Origin: Rheum nobile | Taxonomy: Eukaryota > Streptophyta > Magnoliopsida > Caryophyllales > Polygonaceae | Length of the DNA stretch: 64,000 bases | Direction of reading: 5' to 3' | Assembly: GCA_027886185.1 (NCBI GenBank) | Contig: WOAB01000606.1 | Coordinates: 4,526,001 to 4,590,000 of the forward strand | Program-made: the position numbers and the translations under genes | The notes under the pieces: generated by a model | The model's database searches: none | Told to the model about the DNA's origin: nothing | What the model saw: the letters and a program-made list of their open reading frames with translations, nothing else | Part shown: in pieces, positions 9,595-20,428 of the stretch | Numbering within the stretch: the first letter of the stretch is position 1 | Layout: each line of letters starts with the position of its first letter

Positions 9595-10112
9595 CCATGA
9601 AGATGAACCACATGCTCAAAAAATAAATCTGCAATCTCAGTAGCACTGTGGGTAGTCTTACATGCAATAAAATGGGCCATCTTAGAAAATCTATCTACGA
9701 CCACAAAAATGGAGTCACGACCTCGTCGAGAGAGGGGTAAACCCGTAATGAAATCCATAGACAGATCTTCCCAAGGGGCACTCGGTATGGGCAAATGGGT
9801 GTAGAGGCCGTGGGGACTAGACCTAGCTTTAGCGCTCTGGCAAGTCACACAACTTCTACAAAACCTAGTCACTTGGTGGGTCATCTTAGGCCACAAGAAA
9901 TGTTCTCTTAAAGCGGCCAGTGTCTTCCTAATCCCAAAGTTTCCACGACTTTCGTGAGCTTCCTGAATCAAAAGGAGCCTAATGGAGGACCTAGGGATGC
10001 AAAGGCGATTGGCCTTATATAAATAACCCTCAGAGAGAAAATATGACTCAAACTCTCGAACTCTTAGGCAATGCTAGACTATGGGGGAAAAGAAAGGATC
10101 AACATCATATAA
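9595..10112 (-). pseudogene. Integrase N-terminus and core start of element A
   Basis: The minus-strand frame 9971-9595 reads QEAHESRGNFGIRKTLAAL, WPKMTHQVTRFCRSCVTCQ (HHCC zinc-binding region) and then DLSMDFITGLPLSRRGRDS (first catalytic Asp) to HVVHLHG, where the Athila remnant interrupts. Stops between 9971 and 10112 separate it from RNase H. The downstream half is at 6561-7639. Integrase would insert the cDNA into chromatin; here it is inactive. Confidence 0.8.
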
Positions 10113-11981
10113 TTACTTAATCAAAGCAAAGCCTAAAACTTTAGTCTGCACATGAGTCAAGAGAACGTACCTCCTGGACAGGGCGTCTGCAACAACGTTC
10201 TCTTTGCCCTTCTTATGGACAACAACGTAAGGGAACGTCTCAAGGAATTCCACCCAGCGAGCATGACGGCGGTTGAGATGTGTTTGGCTCTTCAAATAGC
10301 CCAACGCGGCGTGATCGCTGTGGATGACAAATTCACGTGGCCAAATATAGTGTTGCCACGTCTTGAGTACTCGGATGAGGGCATACAACTCCTTGTCGTA
10401 GGTGGGATAGTTGAGTGTGGCGCCAGAGAGCTTCTCACTGAAGTAAGCGATCGGCCTCCTCTCTTGGTGTAGCACACCACCAATGCCAATGTCTGAGGCA
10501 TCACATTCCACCTCGAACGGTCTGTTGAAGTCAGGAAGTTGGAGCAATGGTGCCTGGCATAATGCGTGCTTCAAGGCCGAAAAGGCCGTTTCATGTTGCT
10601 CTTGCCAAGACACCGTTGTGCCCTTCTTGGTCAGCTCGTGTAAAGGCGCTGCAAGGGAGGAGAAATTTCTCACAAAGCGCCTATAAAATCCAGTGAGGCC
10701 GAGGAAGCTTCGGACTTGTGTTGGGGTCGTCGGCGTCGGCCAGTCCTTGATGGCGGTGATTTTCTCCTCATCAACATGTATGCCATCATCACTCACAACG
10801 CAGCCCAGAAAGTTCGTAGATGTAGAACAGAACGAACACTTGGCGAGGTTGGCAAACAAGCGCTCGCTGCAAAGACACAGCAGGACGTCTCGAAGGTGCT
10901 CAACGTTCTCTTCTAGGCTTTTCGAATGTACAAGGATGTCATCGAAATAAACGATGACAAACTTGCCAAGGAAAGCTCGCAAAACGTGGTTCATCAAGCG
11001 CATGAAGGTGCTGGGGGCGTTTGTTAGCCTAAACGGCATGACGAGCCATTCATAAAGCCCGTACTTAGTCTTGAAGGCGGTCTTCCATTCATCACCGTCC
11101 TTCATTCTGATTTGATGATATCCACTCTTCAAATCAATCTTGGAAAATGTGGTAGCGCCCTGAAGTTCATCGAGCATATCGTCAAGGCGGGGGATCAGAT
11201 GCCTGTACTTGACGGTAATCTGGTTAATAGCTCGGAAATCAACACACATCCTCCATGTGCCATCTTTCTTGGGCACAAGGATCACAGGCACAACGCAAGG
11301 GGAAAGAGATTCCCTCACGTAGCCTCGATCCAGCAGGTCGTTAACCTGTTGCTGTAGCTCACTGGACTCTTCTGGGCCAGCCCTGTAAGCAGCGCGGTTT
11401 GGCAACGAGGCACCTGGCACAAGATCGATCTGATGCTCAATGCCTCGCAAGGGAGGTAAACCTTGGGGCAACTCATCGGGGAAGACGTCGTCGAACTCAG
11501 CGAGCAAGGCGGTGACGGGAGGAGGCACATCCTTGGCTCTCGACGACTCTGGAATGCAAGGAGTTGGCACAAGCAGAAAATAGGGCGCCTTGCCAGTCAA
11601 ACATGGTGTGATGTCACTGGGCCTGGCGAGAAATAGTCTGTGCTCATAAGAGCCCTGCAACGGACTCTTCGGTGGTAACTGAACGGCCTGTTTGGTCTTC
11701 TTCTTTGCAGTGCCTTGTGGAGAAGCCGTTGTTCCAGAAGCTGTGTTATGTTGCTTCACGAGTGTCTCTGGTGACTCGATCGGCCTGTTTGCAGCGGCCT
11801 CAATGGCCTTCTGGCAATCTCTTTCCACCTGGTCCTGCAAGATCTCATGGGGAGACATTGGATGCAAAGTGACGCGCTTCCCGTGGTAAGTGAACACATA
11901 AGTGTTCAAATATCCATCGTGGAGAACGCGCCTGTCGAATTTCCATGGGCGCCCAAGCAAGATATGGGTGGCGTCCATTGC
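10113..11981 (-). pseudogene. Protease C-terminus, reverse transcriptase and RNase H of element A
   Basis: 621 codons are open on the minus strand. Residues 1-60 are the protease end (THILLGRPWKFDRR). RT follows a basic linker: CVDFRAINQITVKYRHLIPR, FSKIDLKSGYHQIRMKD, MPFRLTNAPSTFMRLM, and the catalytic IVYFDDILVHS. RNase H follows, with VECDASDIGIGGVLHQ, YPTYDKELYAL and KKGKENVVADALSRR. The frame stops just after RNase H. The protease N-terminal half lies at 14546-14749, on the other side of solo LTR 1, whose insertion at ATTGC split the domain. RT keeps its DD pair, so this part decayed late. Confidence 0.85.
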
Positions 11982-12875
11982 TGTAACACCCCCAAATATA
12001 TAACCTTGAATGCATTACCGCCAGTGACCTCAGACGTTCTGTCCGATGTCACCCAAGGCTTTACCAGTTGATATAAATCATCAAACAACAACTATGATAC
12101 AAAATATCATAACTTTCATTTAAACCAAAGTCTCGGAATTTCAACATAATTCCAAATACATCAAAAATACAGCGGAAGTCTTTACACAAAACATATTTAA
12201 CACAGCGGAAGACTTTTAAATAATTAACAAAGGGTCTTGATCGCAATGATCACCCGCCAAGGATCTCAACCTGAATAAACTTATCAAAAACACCGTTTGG
12301 CTTCATAGTCGTTCTAGCCTTCACAGGACGACAACTTATCTGATGTGCCAAATCGAACGGATGACACCAGCCAACCATGCAGAGAACAATTACGGTTGGT
12401 TAGTCTAATGAAAGACTATGCAAGGGTACAAATCAGAGTGGTCCGAAGTAGTCGTATTAGGTTAGACTCATCGCTTCTCGAATTAAAACCGATGACGATA
12501 GTCAACCACCATACTTATACTGGAATACATGAAAAGACATGATCAAGAGAAGATTCTGAAGACCGAGTCTCACATCAATCAATCCCAAAAGAAGACTCCA
12601 ACGAGTTGAGTCTTATCGGAAGCATGACAAATGTTGGGGAACATAAATATGACACACAAGCGTTCAAAACGACTTGATGTTTCGGTTCATGACCAACCTC
12701 ACCGCTCAAAGCGAATCCAGATTGGAAAGAGAACGTTACTCTGATCAAAGTCAAGACGAGATTTCCTAGCTGCACTATTGCCTAGCTGCACTACTCGCCT
12801 GAGGGTATATTAATTATGTGCGACAACGACACTTATCTCATTTAATTCCAAAATGATCATCATGTTATAAGCTTT

Positions 12876-12947
12876 TAAATCTCCTCATAAGAGATATCAG
12901 ATCTCCTCACAAGAGATATCAGATCTCCTCACAAGAGATATCAGAGG
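12876..12947. repeat. Short tandem repeat in solo LTR 1
   Basis: Three tandem copies of a roughly 24-bp unit built on AGATCTCCTCACAAGAGATATC. The unit contains the inverted words GATATCTCTTGTGAGGAGAT. The same unit is expanded and duplicated at 18255-18500 in solo LTR 2. Confidence 0.8.
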
Positions 12948-14090
12948 GAATAAATCCTAAAAGATTTGGCACTAGCGAAGTGCACCAACCCTGAATAAGG
13001 GCATGGTCATGACCAGAGAGAGTACTGGGAAAAAATCCACCAAGTACTAGTTATAAAGAAACAGCTAAACCCCCACAAGGTACATAGCGTTCCTACGAAT
13101 ACTCATTCTAACTAAATAGTTACGAACGCAGTAATAATTCACATCAACGTTAATAATACTTGTGCTAACTAAATAATTAACGCACAGTAATAATCACATC
13201 AAAGCCATTAATGCCAATAACAGATATAATAGCGTTGTTCTAGCAGATATACAACCTATTATAATATCTTTTAAAATTACAAACATTTATCAAAACTGTT
13301 CCCAACGAAAATAGTAAATCATCCCAAATTAATTAACAATTAAACAATTGATAATTAATGGAAATATGGAATGATGAGCAAGAGCGAACCGCCACTTGCC
13401 TTAGATCCGACGAAAGCTTGAACAAAGCTTAGAGATGACGGGTTTATGGGTCAGAAGCAGGGACATATCTCGAATACCAGATCCCTAAGAAACAATCCAT
13501 AACGAGACCCTAAGTTAGATTCGATATCCACATATACGAATCTAAAAGAATATGAAAGGAATCGAAGGAGCCAAGCCTCGCCCAAGACCACACACCCAAG
13601 AACACACAACACGGACCCAGCTCACCGCGGGTGCGGTGGGGCTCTTGCCGCGGGTGCGGTGGGATCTCAGAGGCAGAGGAGCTTCAGCGACAACGGGGGA
13701 AACTTACCACTTTCGATTCGTTTGCCTTTGAATCGATTATGGTTTGATCTCCAAACACCCTAAACCCTCAAAAACCACTTGGGAGGACCTTTGTCACTCA
13801 AAGGGAACTCCGACGACACTCCGGCAAAGCTTGCAAGCTCAGTCAACAATGGAGTTTGGGAGAAAAACAGAGGAGGAAGAAGATGATGCTTCAGCTATGG
13901 CTTCTCCTCCACGAATGCCTTTATTTTATAGGCCAAGAAATAGCCACTTGTAAGGGAACCAGATGGGACGGCTAGGCAAGCTAGGACTGAAAACTGGCGC
14001 CACTTGCAGGAGCAGAGGGAAGACGATAACGTTAAAAAATCTTATCCTATAGACGTCAATGATGATGATCTGAAGAAGAGCTCGTTGAAG

Positions 14091-14240
14091 AGCTCGTTGG
14101 AGGCTTTGCTCCAACAGCTCATTGGAGGCTTTGCTCCAACAGCTCATTGGAGGCTTTGCTCCAACAACTCGTTGGCGGCTTTGCTCCAACAGCTTGTTGG
14201 AGGCTTTGCTACAATAGCTCATTGGAGGCTTTGCTCCAAC
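14091..14240. repeat. 25-bp hairpin minisatellite, six units
   Basis: Six head-to-tail 25-bp units. Each contains TTGGAGGCTTTGCTCCAA, an inverted repeat with a 6-nt loop. Units 4 and 5 carry substitutions. The homologous stretch in solo LTR 2 (17028-17077) has only two units, so the array has changed copy number between copies. Confidence 0.9.
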
Positions 14241-14402
14241 AGCTCGTTCAAGGGAAACCGCTCGCTTACCTTGTCTGTTTTGAGACCTTATCCCATATTT
14301 AGCTCTATTACTAGCTTTAGCTAGTATGAGCATGGATTTTAAATCCCGGGTTACATATATTCATACCCGAACGAATAATCGACCCCGAAAATGCGTCAAC
14401 TG

Positions 14403-14411
14403 TATTTTATA
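14403..14411 (-). promoter_or_regulatory. TATA box of Tekay solo LTR 1
   Basis: TATAAAATA on the minus strand, preceded by CTGAGTAGT. The same box is at 16857-16865 (solo LTR 2), 25800-25808 (element C) and, as AATAAAATA, at 44580-44588 (element D). It is always about 130 nt from the LTR start. Confidence 0.7.
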
Positions 14412-14545
14412 CTACTCAGAAAAATATTACAGAGATCAAACAATATTATAAAATGTCCGAATTTCTCTGAAATTAGTCCGACTGGTAGTACGAGAGTTGA
14501 ACAATTACCAAAATATTCTTATAAAATGAGGGATATTACAATTGC

Positions 14546-14749
14546 AGTGACATCACATAAAACAGAATCATAGTATTGGCCAATTGAAAAAGAAATTAAG
14601 CACTGGCGAGATACTGTGTTACCTGGACTAGAAGAAATCCATTGGAGAGCGTACGGTTGGGGATGAGGAGTCGTTGGCAAGTTGAAGTGTGTAACGACCT
14701 TCTCATTCACAATATTGGCACAAGAGCCGCCATCATCAATCACACTCAA
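14546..14749 (-). pseudogene. Protease N-terminal half of element A
   Basis: Minus strand: MSVIDDGGSCANIV contains the DGGS-type active-site motif of CRM/Reina proteases, followed by PHPQPYALQWISSS and SIGQYYDSVLCDV. The domain runs into solo LTR 1 at 14545; its C-terminal half is at the start of the frame 11978-10113. Aspartic protease dimers would cut the Gag-Pol polyprotein. Confidence 0.8.
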
Positions 14750-14815
14750 GGTGGCCGTCTAGACGAGGGCTCGTGTGTGGAACAAATTCTCTCTTTGGTC
14801 TCGGAGACTAGAGTC

Positions 14816-16720
14816 CTAGACTGTGAGGATACGCCGGGTCACTAAGCTCAATGGAGTGCCCGCGTTCAGTGAAGTGGGTTCACAGTCGTAAGCGTCCTCT
14901 TCATCTTCATTCCCTTCGTCAATTGGCTCTAGGGGTTGTTCGTCGTCTTCGCAAGACTCATAGCCAGCGGCGGCAGCAGAGAACAAAACCTTTCGAGCAT
15001 TTGGGCAATCCTTCTTGTAGTGGCCTCTGCCACCACACTTGAAACACTCGAGATCTCGCGCGCGGTCAGTGTTCACTGGAGCCAGTCTGTGTGTGGTCTG
15101 GCGCGCTGTTTTGTTCGTTGCCGGCGGCCTCGCCTTGATAGACGAGCTGTTGGCAGCAGAAGCACTAGGACGAGTGTTAGAAGAATTGAAACCACTAGGG
15201 TTAGAAGCATACCTGGAGGAGTTACTCGTATAGGACTTTCGGCGAGCGATCTGAGCATGTAGTTGCATCGCCGTGTGAGTAAGGGTGTTCAAGTCCTTGA
15301 TGGGAAGAATCTCGAGCTGATCACGAATATTAGCGTTCAAACCACTCAAGAATTTTGTCCTCAAGGTAGAAGGAGCAACAAAGATGTTCGCCTTGTAATA
15401 CATATCTTCCAGCTTCGAAAAGAACTCGAGTGGAGTCTGTGAGCCTTGGCGAGCCATGGCGATCTCCATTCGCATTTGATTTCGATAATCTGGAGGCACG
15501 TATTTCCTGGTCATCACATAAACGAGCTGATGCCACTCGGTGACTCTCGTCCTGTTGCGTCGGACGCAGTCATCTTTAAACCTGTGCCACCAAACTCTTG
15601 CAGCACCTCAGAAGTTGAGAGTCGTTGCGTTGACGTGCTCTTAGGGAGGCACTTGACAATAGCGGAGTGTATACTCTGTGGCCTGTATCCATTCAAGAAA
15701 AACAGCAGGGTTGTATTCACCATAAAAATGTTCAATCTTTACCTTAACGCCATGTCTCACGTAGCGAGGTGGTTGAACGTCCTGATTGTGAGCATTATCA
15801 TAGTATGGTTGTTCAACAGCGCGCAAACCATGAGGTCGTTCGCGGCCAATGTGGCGTCTTTCTCTGGCTTGGTGAGGCTCGCCGCGGACATAGTCTTCTC
15901 TGGGCGCGTAGACGTCGTCTTGATGATGTCTTCTCGGATGGACATTGAAGTCGTCTCGGCGGGCATCTCTGGGCATGGCATCACGGCGCCGACCGTCAAT
16001 GTCATGATGGCGACCTCCTTGTGGCTGGAGTCGTGGTGATGGAATATAGTCCGATGGATGGTCCTGCAATTCAATAGGATCTCCAAGAGGGGGGTGAAAC
16101 AAATTGGGATTGACCATACCTGAATCTTCAATTTCTTCGTCGTCATATTCGTCGAAGTCATCGTCAACATTAGGAGTGATCGAAGCGTAGCCATCCGAGC
16201 CGTAGCGGGGTGTCCGAGCACTCTGGTGTTGAAGGTTAGAGCGCAATGCACAACTGAGGGGCTGTGTGTTCAGTGTCCTATAATCGTCAGCGTCCTGTTG
16301 CTTAGAACGTCCTGATCTACCACTGGGCCTTCTCGGCGTTGTGTCGATTAGAGCTGCTTGGCGACGACGGCCATCCCTTGGCGACGGCGGCCATCCCTTG
16401 GCACGGAGCCTGTTATTTGACGTTGTGTTCTGCGAGAAGCATATCTCTCATTAAAATCATAAGGTTAAAAAAATTCACCTTGAGCGTCGGCGTCGCGGTC
16501 TGAGCCGGTGTCAATACCACTATGCGCGGCGGTCGGCACGTAGCGATCTGTATGCGATGCGAGCCCTTGGCGACTTTCTATGACACTCTGCAACCTCTTG
16601 AGTTGGGGTTGTGGTTGATGGGAAGGCATGATGCCTTTGCCCTTGTCAACTCTTGTCTTGGAAGGACCGGCGTCGGTGGCTTTTGGTTGAGCCGGTGCCT
16701 CCATGGCAAGTAAAGAAGCC
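14816..16720 (-). pseudogene. Gag (central and C-terminal part) of element A
   Basis: On the minus strand, 16720-16465 is a low-complexity N-terminal part. 16246-15641 contains an Arg/His-rich linker and the capsid start KVKIEHFYGEYNPAVFLEW. After several stops, 15517-14816 gives PPDYRNQMRMEIAMARQGSQ (capsid), a Ser/Asn-rich linker and one zinc knuckle, CFKCGGRGHYKKDC, then an acidic tail. Pieces 16246-15641 and 15517-14816 share a frame. Gag packages the RNA. Both flanks are cut by solo LTRs, so gag now sits between two inverted Tekay LTRs. Confidence 0.8.
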
Positions 16721-16856
16721 GGAGTTGTAATATCCCTCATTTTTATAAGGGTATTTTGGTAATTTTTCCAACTCCCGTATTTCAAGTCAGATTAAATTCA
16801 GAGAAGCTCGGACATTCGGTAATATGTTTGATCTCTGCAATAATTTTTCTGAGTAG

Positions 16857-16865
16857 TATAAAATA
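16857..16865 (+). promoter_or_regulatory. TATA box of Tekay solo LTR 2
   Basis: TATAAAATA, about 131 nt after the LTR start. It could fire toward the antisense side of the CRM element. Confidence 0.7.
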
Positions 16866-18254
16866 CAGTTGACTCATTTTCGGGGTCGATTATTCGTTCA
16901 TGTACGAATATATGTAACCCGAGATTTAAAATCCATGCTCATACTAGCTAAAGCTAGTAATAGAGCTAAATATGGGATACGGTCTCAAAACAGACAAGGT
17001 AAGCGAGCTGTTTCCCTTGAACGAGCTGTTGGAGCAAAGCCTCCAACGAGCTGTTGGAGCAAAGCCTCCAACGAGCTCTTCAGCGAGCTTTTCTTCAACG
17101 AGCTCTTCTTCAGATCGTCATCATTGACGTCAGCAGGATAAGATTTTTGAACGTTATCGTCTTCCCTCTGCTCCTGCAAGTGGCGCCGGTTGTCAGGCCT
17201 AGCTCGCCTAGCCATCCCATCTGGTTCCCTTGCAAGTGGCTATTGCTTGGGTTATAAAAGAAAGGCATTTGTGGAGGAGAAGCCACAGCTGAAGCATCAT
17301 CTTCTTCCTCCTCTGTTTTTCTCCCAAACTCCATTGTTGACTGAGCTTGCAAGCTTCGCCGGAGTGTCGCCGGAGTTCCCTTTGAGTGACAAAGGTCCTC
17401 CTAAGTGGTTTTTGAGGGTTTAGGGTGTTTGGAGATCAAACCATAATCGATTCAAAGGCAAACGAATCGAAAGTGGTAAGTTTCCCCCGTTGTCGCTGAA
17501 GCTCCTCTGCCTCTGAGATCCCACCGCACCCGCGGCAAGAGCCCCACCGCACCCGCGGTGAGCTGGGTCCGTGTTGTGTGTTCTTGGGTGTGTGGTCTTG
17601 GGCGAGGCTTGATTCCTTCGATTCCTTTCGTATTCTTTTAGATTCGTATATGTGGATACCGAATCTAACTTAGGGTCTCGTTATGGGTCATTTCTTAGGG
17701 ATCTGGTATTCGAGATCTGTCCCTACTTCTGACCCATAAACCCGTCATCTCTAAGCTTTGTTCAAGCTTTCGTCGGATCTAAGGCAAGTGGCGGTTCGCT
17801 CTTGCTCATCATTCCATATTTCAATTAATTATCAATTGTTTAGTTGTTAATTAATTTGGGATGATTTACTGTTTTCGTTGGGAACAGTTTTGATATTTGT
17901 TTGTGATTTTAAAAGATATTATAATAGGTTGTATATCTGCTAGAACAACGCTATTATATATATATATTTATATGTGATTAATTACAGATATTATGATAGG
18001 TTGTATATCGTTAGAACAACGCTATTTTATCTGTTATTGTCCGCGATGGCATTGATGTGGATTATTACTGCGTTCGTAACTGTTTAGTTAGAACGAGTAT
18101 TCGTAGGAACGCTATGTACCTTGTGAGGGTTTAGCTATTTCTATATAACTGGTGCTTGGTGGATTTTTCCCCAGTACTCTCTCTGGTCATGACCATGCCC
18201 TTACTCAGGGTTGGTGTACTTCGCTAGTGCCAAATCTTTCGGGATTTATTCCCT

Positions 18255-18500
18255 CTGATATCTCTTGTGAGGAGATTTAAAAGCTTATCATGTGTTGATC
18301 GTGTTGGAATTTAATAAAATAAGTGCAGTTAAGCACATAATTAATAAATCTTGGGGTTCATCCCTTCTTCATCTCTTGTGAGGAGATCTGATATCTCTTG
18401 TGAGGAGATGTCATCTCTTGGGGTTCATCCCTTCTTCATCTCTTGTGAGGAGATCTGATATCTCTTGTGAGGAGATCCGATATCTCTTGTGAGGAGATTT
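18255..18500. repeat. Duplicated block with nested minisatellite in solo LTR 2
   Basis: TTGGGGTTCATCCCTTCTTC plus two ATCTCTTGTGAGGAGAT units occurs twice with a roughly 67-bp period (18351 on and 18418 on). The larger context (GGAGATTTAAAAGCTTAT... to the CACATAATTAAT word) is also present twice, about 225 bp apart. Solo LTR 1 has the region once. Confidence 0.75.
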
Positions 18501-19386
18501 AAAAGCTTATAACGTGATGATCGTTTTGGAATTAAATGAGATAAGTGCCGTTGTCGCACATAATTAATATACCCTTGGGCGAGTAGTGCAGCTAGGAAAT
18601 CTCATCTTGACTTTGATCAGAGTAACGTTCTCTTTCCAATCTGGATTCGCTTTGAGCGGTGAGGTTGGTCTTGAACCGAAACATCAAGTCGTTTTGAACG
18701 CTTGTGTGTCATATTTATGTTCCCCAATATTTGTCATGTTTCTGATAAGACTCAACTCGTTGGAGTCTTCTTTTGGGATTGATTGTTGTGAGACTCGGTC
18801 TCCAGAATCTTCTCTTGATCATGTCGTTTCATGTATTCCAGTAGAAGTATGGTGGTTGACTATCGTCATCGGTTTTAATTCGAGAAGTGATGAGTCTAAC
18901 CTAATAGGACTACTTCGGACCACTCTGCTTGTACCCTTGCTTAGTCTTTCATTAGACTAACCAACCGTAATTATTCTCTGCATGGTTGGCTGGTGTCATC
19001 CGTTCGATTCGGCACATCAGATAAGTTGCCATCCTATGAAGGCTAGAACGACTATGAAGACAAACGGTGTTTTTGATAAGTTTATTCAGGTTGAGATCCT
19101 TGGCGGGTGATCATTGCGATCAAGACCCTTTTGTTGGTTATTTAAAGACTTCCGCTGTGTTAAATATATCTTGTATTAAGTCTTCCGATGTATTTTGGTT
19201 GTCTTTCGGATTATGGATGTAATGCTGAGACAATGATTTTTAAATGAAAGTTATGATATTTTATATCGTAATTGTTGTTTGATGATTTATATCAACTGGT
19301 AAAGCCTTGGGTGACATCGGACAGAACGTCTGAGGTCACTGGCGGTAATGCCTTCAAGGTTATATATTTGGGGGTGTTACAGGAGT

Positions 19387-19626
19387 GGGCACGGTGGTGG
19401 CCACTCGTTGGTTTGCTCTCAAAGTAGCGAGCTCTTGGTGAAGAGCTTGGATCAAAATTTGATCTTCCGTCTATTCCAAGAGAGTATCTTGTGGATTTGG
19501 GTCTTGTTGTGGTTGTTCCTGTGAGGGAACCAACGTCGGGTTCTGTGGTTGGTTGTTGTTGTCATCACCGGGTTGGTCGTTACCTTGTCCAAGCGTCATG
19601 CTACCTATAACAAGTTTGCCAGACAT
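19387..19626 (-). pseudogene. Gag N-terminus of element A
   Basis: Start chosen at the Met at 19626 (MSGKLVIGSMTLGQGNDQPG), because the upstream part of the frame is hydrophobic 5' UTR sequence. A Gln/Pro/Asn-rich stretch (NNNQPQNPTLVPSQEQPQQD) follows, and a stop near 19471 ends the frame. The rest of gag resumes past solo LTR 2 at 16720. Confidence 0.6.
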
Positions 19627-20414
19627 GGGAGTAAAAACGAACCAAAAGGTAACAAAGAACAACAATCAAGCAAACTCACAAGTCAAGTCACAAGGTTCAC
19701 GTAAGGTAGGGCTGTTTGGGCTTGCCGTGAGGGCGGCTTGGCTTGAACAAGTAGTGGTGTATCAAGCAAAGTTGCAATCAAACACACAATAACAAATTGA
19801 AACCCTAGACAAACGTAAACAAAGTGACCAAAGTGAGCAAGAAATCACCTTCTAGGAAGTTTACCTAGACGATGGAGGGGTAGAGAAGACGAGCCTAAGC
19901 CGAGGTGATTGAGTTAGGATTGCCTTATTTTGGCTTTCCCAAACTTGGAACTCTTTTTTTTTTTGAATTAATATCCGAGATCTTTTTTTGTGATCTTTGT
20001 TTTCGGATTGAAGGAAAGAAAATAAAACAAAATTGGCTTAAGTAACTAGAAGATATCACAAGTGTGATTTAGGAAAGATTGGAGAGAGAAGATTTGATTT
20101 GATTTTATCTTATAAGGAAAGTGGTTAACTAACTAAAAAGTAATAACATGCAAACAAGGAAACTATATCTACGTTGGAAATAAGGAAACAAAATATCTAG
20201 CATGCAAGATAACAAAAATTACCTAACACACCAAAACTTAAGGGGCAAGAAAAAAAAAAAAAATCGGCCAAGATATTATCTTGTAGAAACCGAAGGTGAG
20301 CAAATATGGTAACTTTTTGGTTTTTCGAACAATTTGATGAAACAAACGATGGGGGTCAAGAGAAAAATTTTGTGAACGAATGCAACTTGAGTTTGTGACT
20401 TACAAGACTGCTAG
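19627..20414 (-). other. 5' untranslated leader of element A
   Basis: About 790 bp between PBS and gag, AT-rich, with homopolymer A and T runs (for example 19945-19955 and 20252-20265). No ORF. Long leaders are usual for this lineage. Confidence 0.6.
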
Positions 20415-20426
20415 GCTCTGATGCCA
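20415..20426 (-). promoter_or_regulatory. Primer-binding site (tRNA-Met type) of element A
   Basis: TGGCATCAGAGC on the minus strand, two bases after the 5' LTR. It has one mismatch to the common initiator tRNA-Met site TGGTATCAGAGC. Confidence 0.85.
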
Positions 20427-20428
20427 GT

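Larger units (their letters stand above)
11982..14540 (-). mobile_element. Tekay solo LTR 1 (minus orientation)
   Basis: 2559 bp, TGTAACACCC to GGATATTACA, flanked by ATTGC (11977-11981 and 14541-14545). No internal sequence, PBS or purine tract is present, so it is a solo LTR left by LTR-LTR recombination. It splits the protease of element A. It has a minus-strand TATA box at 14403-14411, a 25-bp hairpin minisatellite at 14091-14240, GC-rich CCGCGGGTGCGGTG motifs at 13621-13672 and the conserved ACACCAGCCAACCATGC box at 12363-12379. It is nearly the same sequence as 16726-19381 but inverted. Confidence 0.93.
16726..19381 (+). mobile_element. Tekay solo LTR 2 (plus orientation)
   Basis: 2656 bp, TGTAATATCC to GGGTGTTACA, flanked by GGAGT (16721-16725 and 19382-19386). 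It lacks PBS and internal sequence. It is the inverted counterpart of 11982-14540 with only local length differences: two hairpin units instead of six at 17028-17077, and an extra duplicated block at about 18255-18500. It has a TATA box at 16857-16865 and GC-rich motifs at 17518-17562. It splits gag of element A. Confidence 0.93.

Noticed and set aside
10152..11889. Plus-strand frames opposite CRM RT-RNase H
   Set aside because: Shadows of the conserved minus-strand RT-RNase H frame; low-complexity composition and no recognisable protein.
14091..14240. Regular 25-bp repeat that could be mistaken for a CRISPR array
   Set aside because: The repeats are directly adjacent with no unique spacers, lie inside a plant LTR, and have no cas genes nearby.
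13744..14333. Frames over the hairpin minisatellite (Leu/Ala/Asn-rich peptides)
   Set aside because: Peptides are translations of the 25-bp repeat inside a solo LTR; not maintained in the sister LTR.
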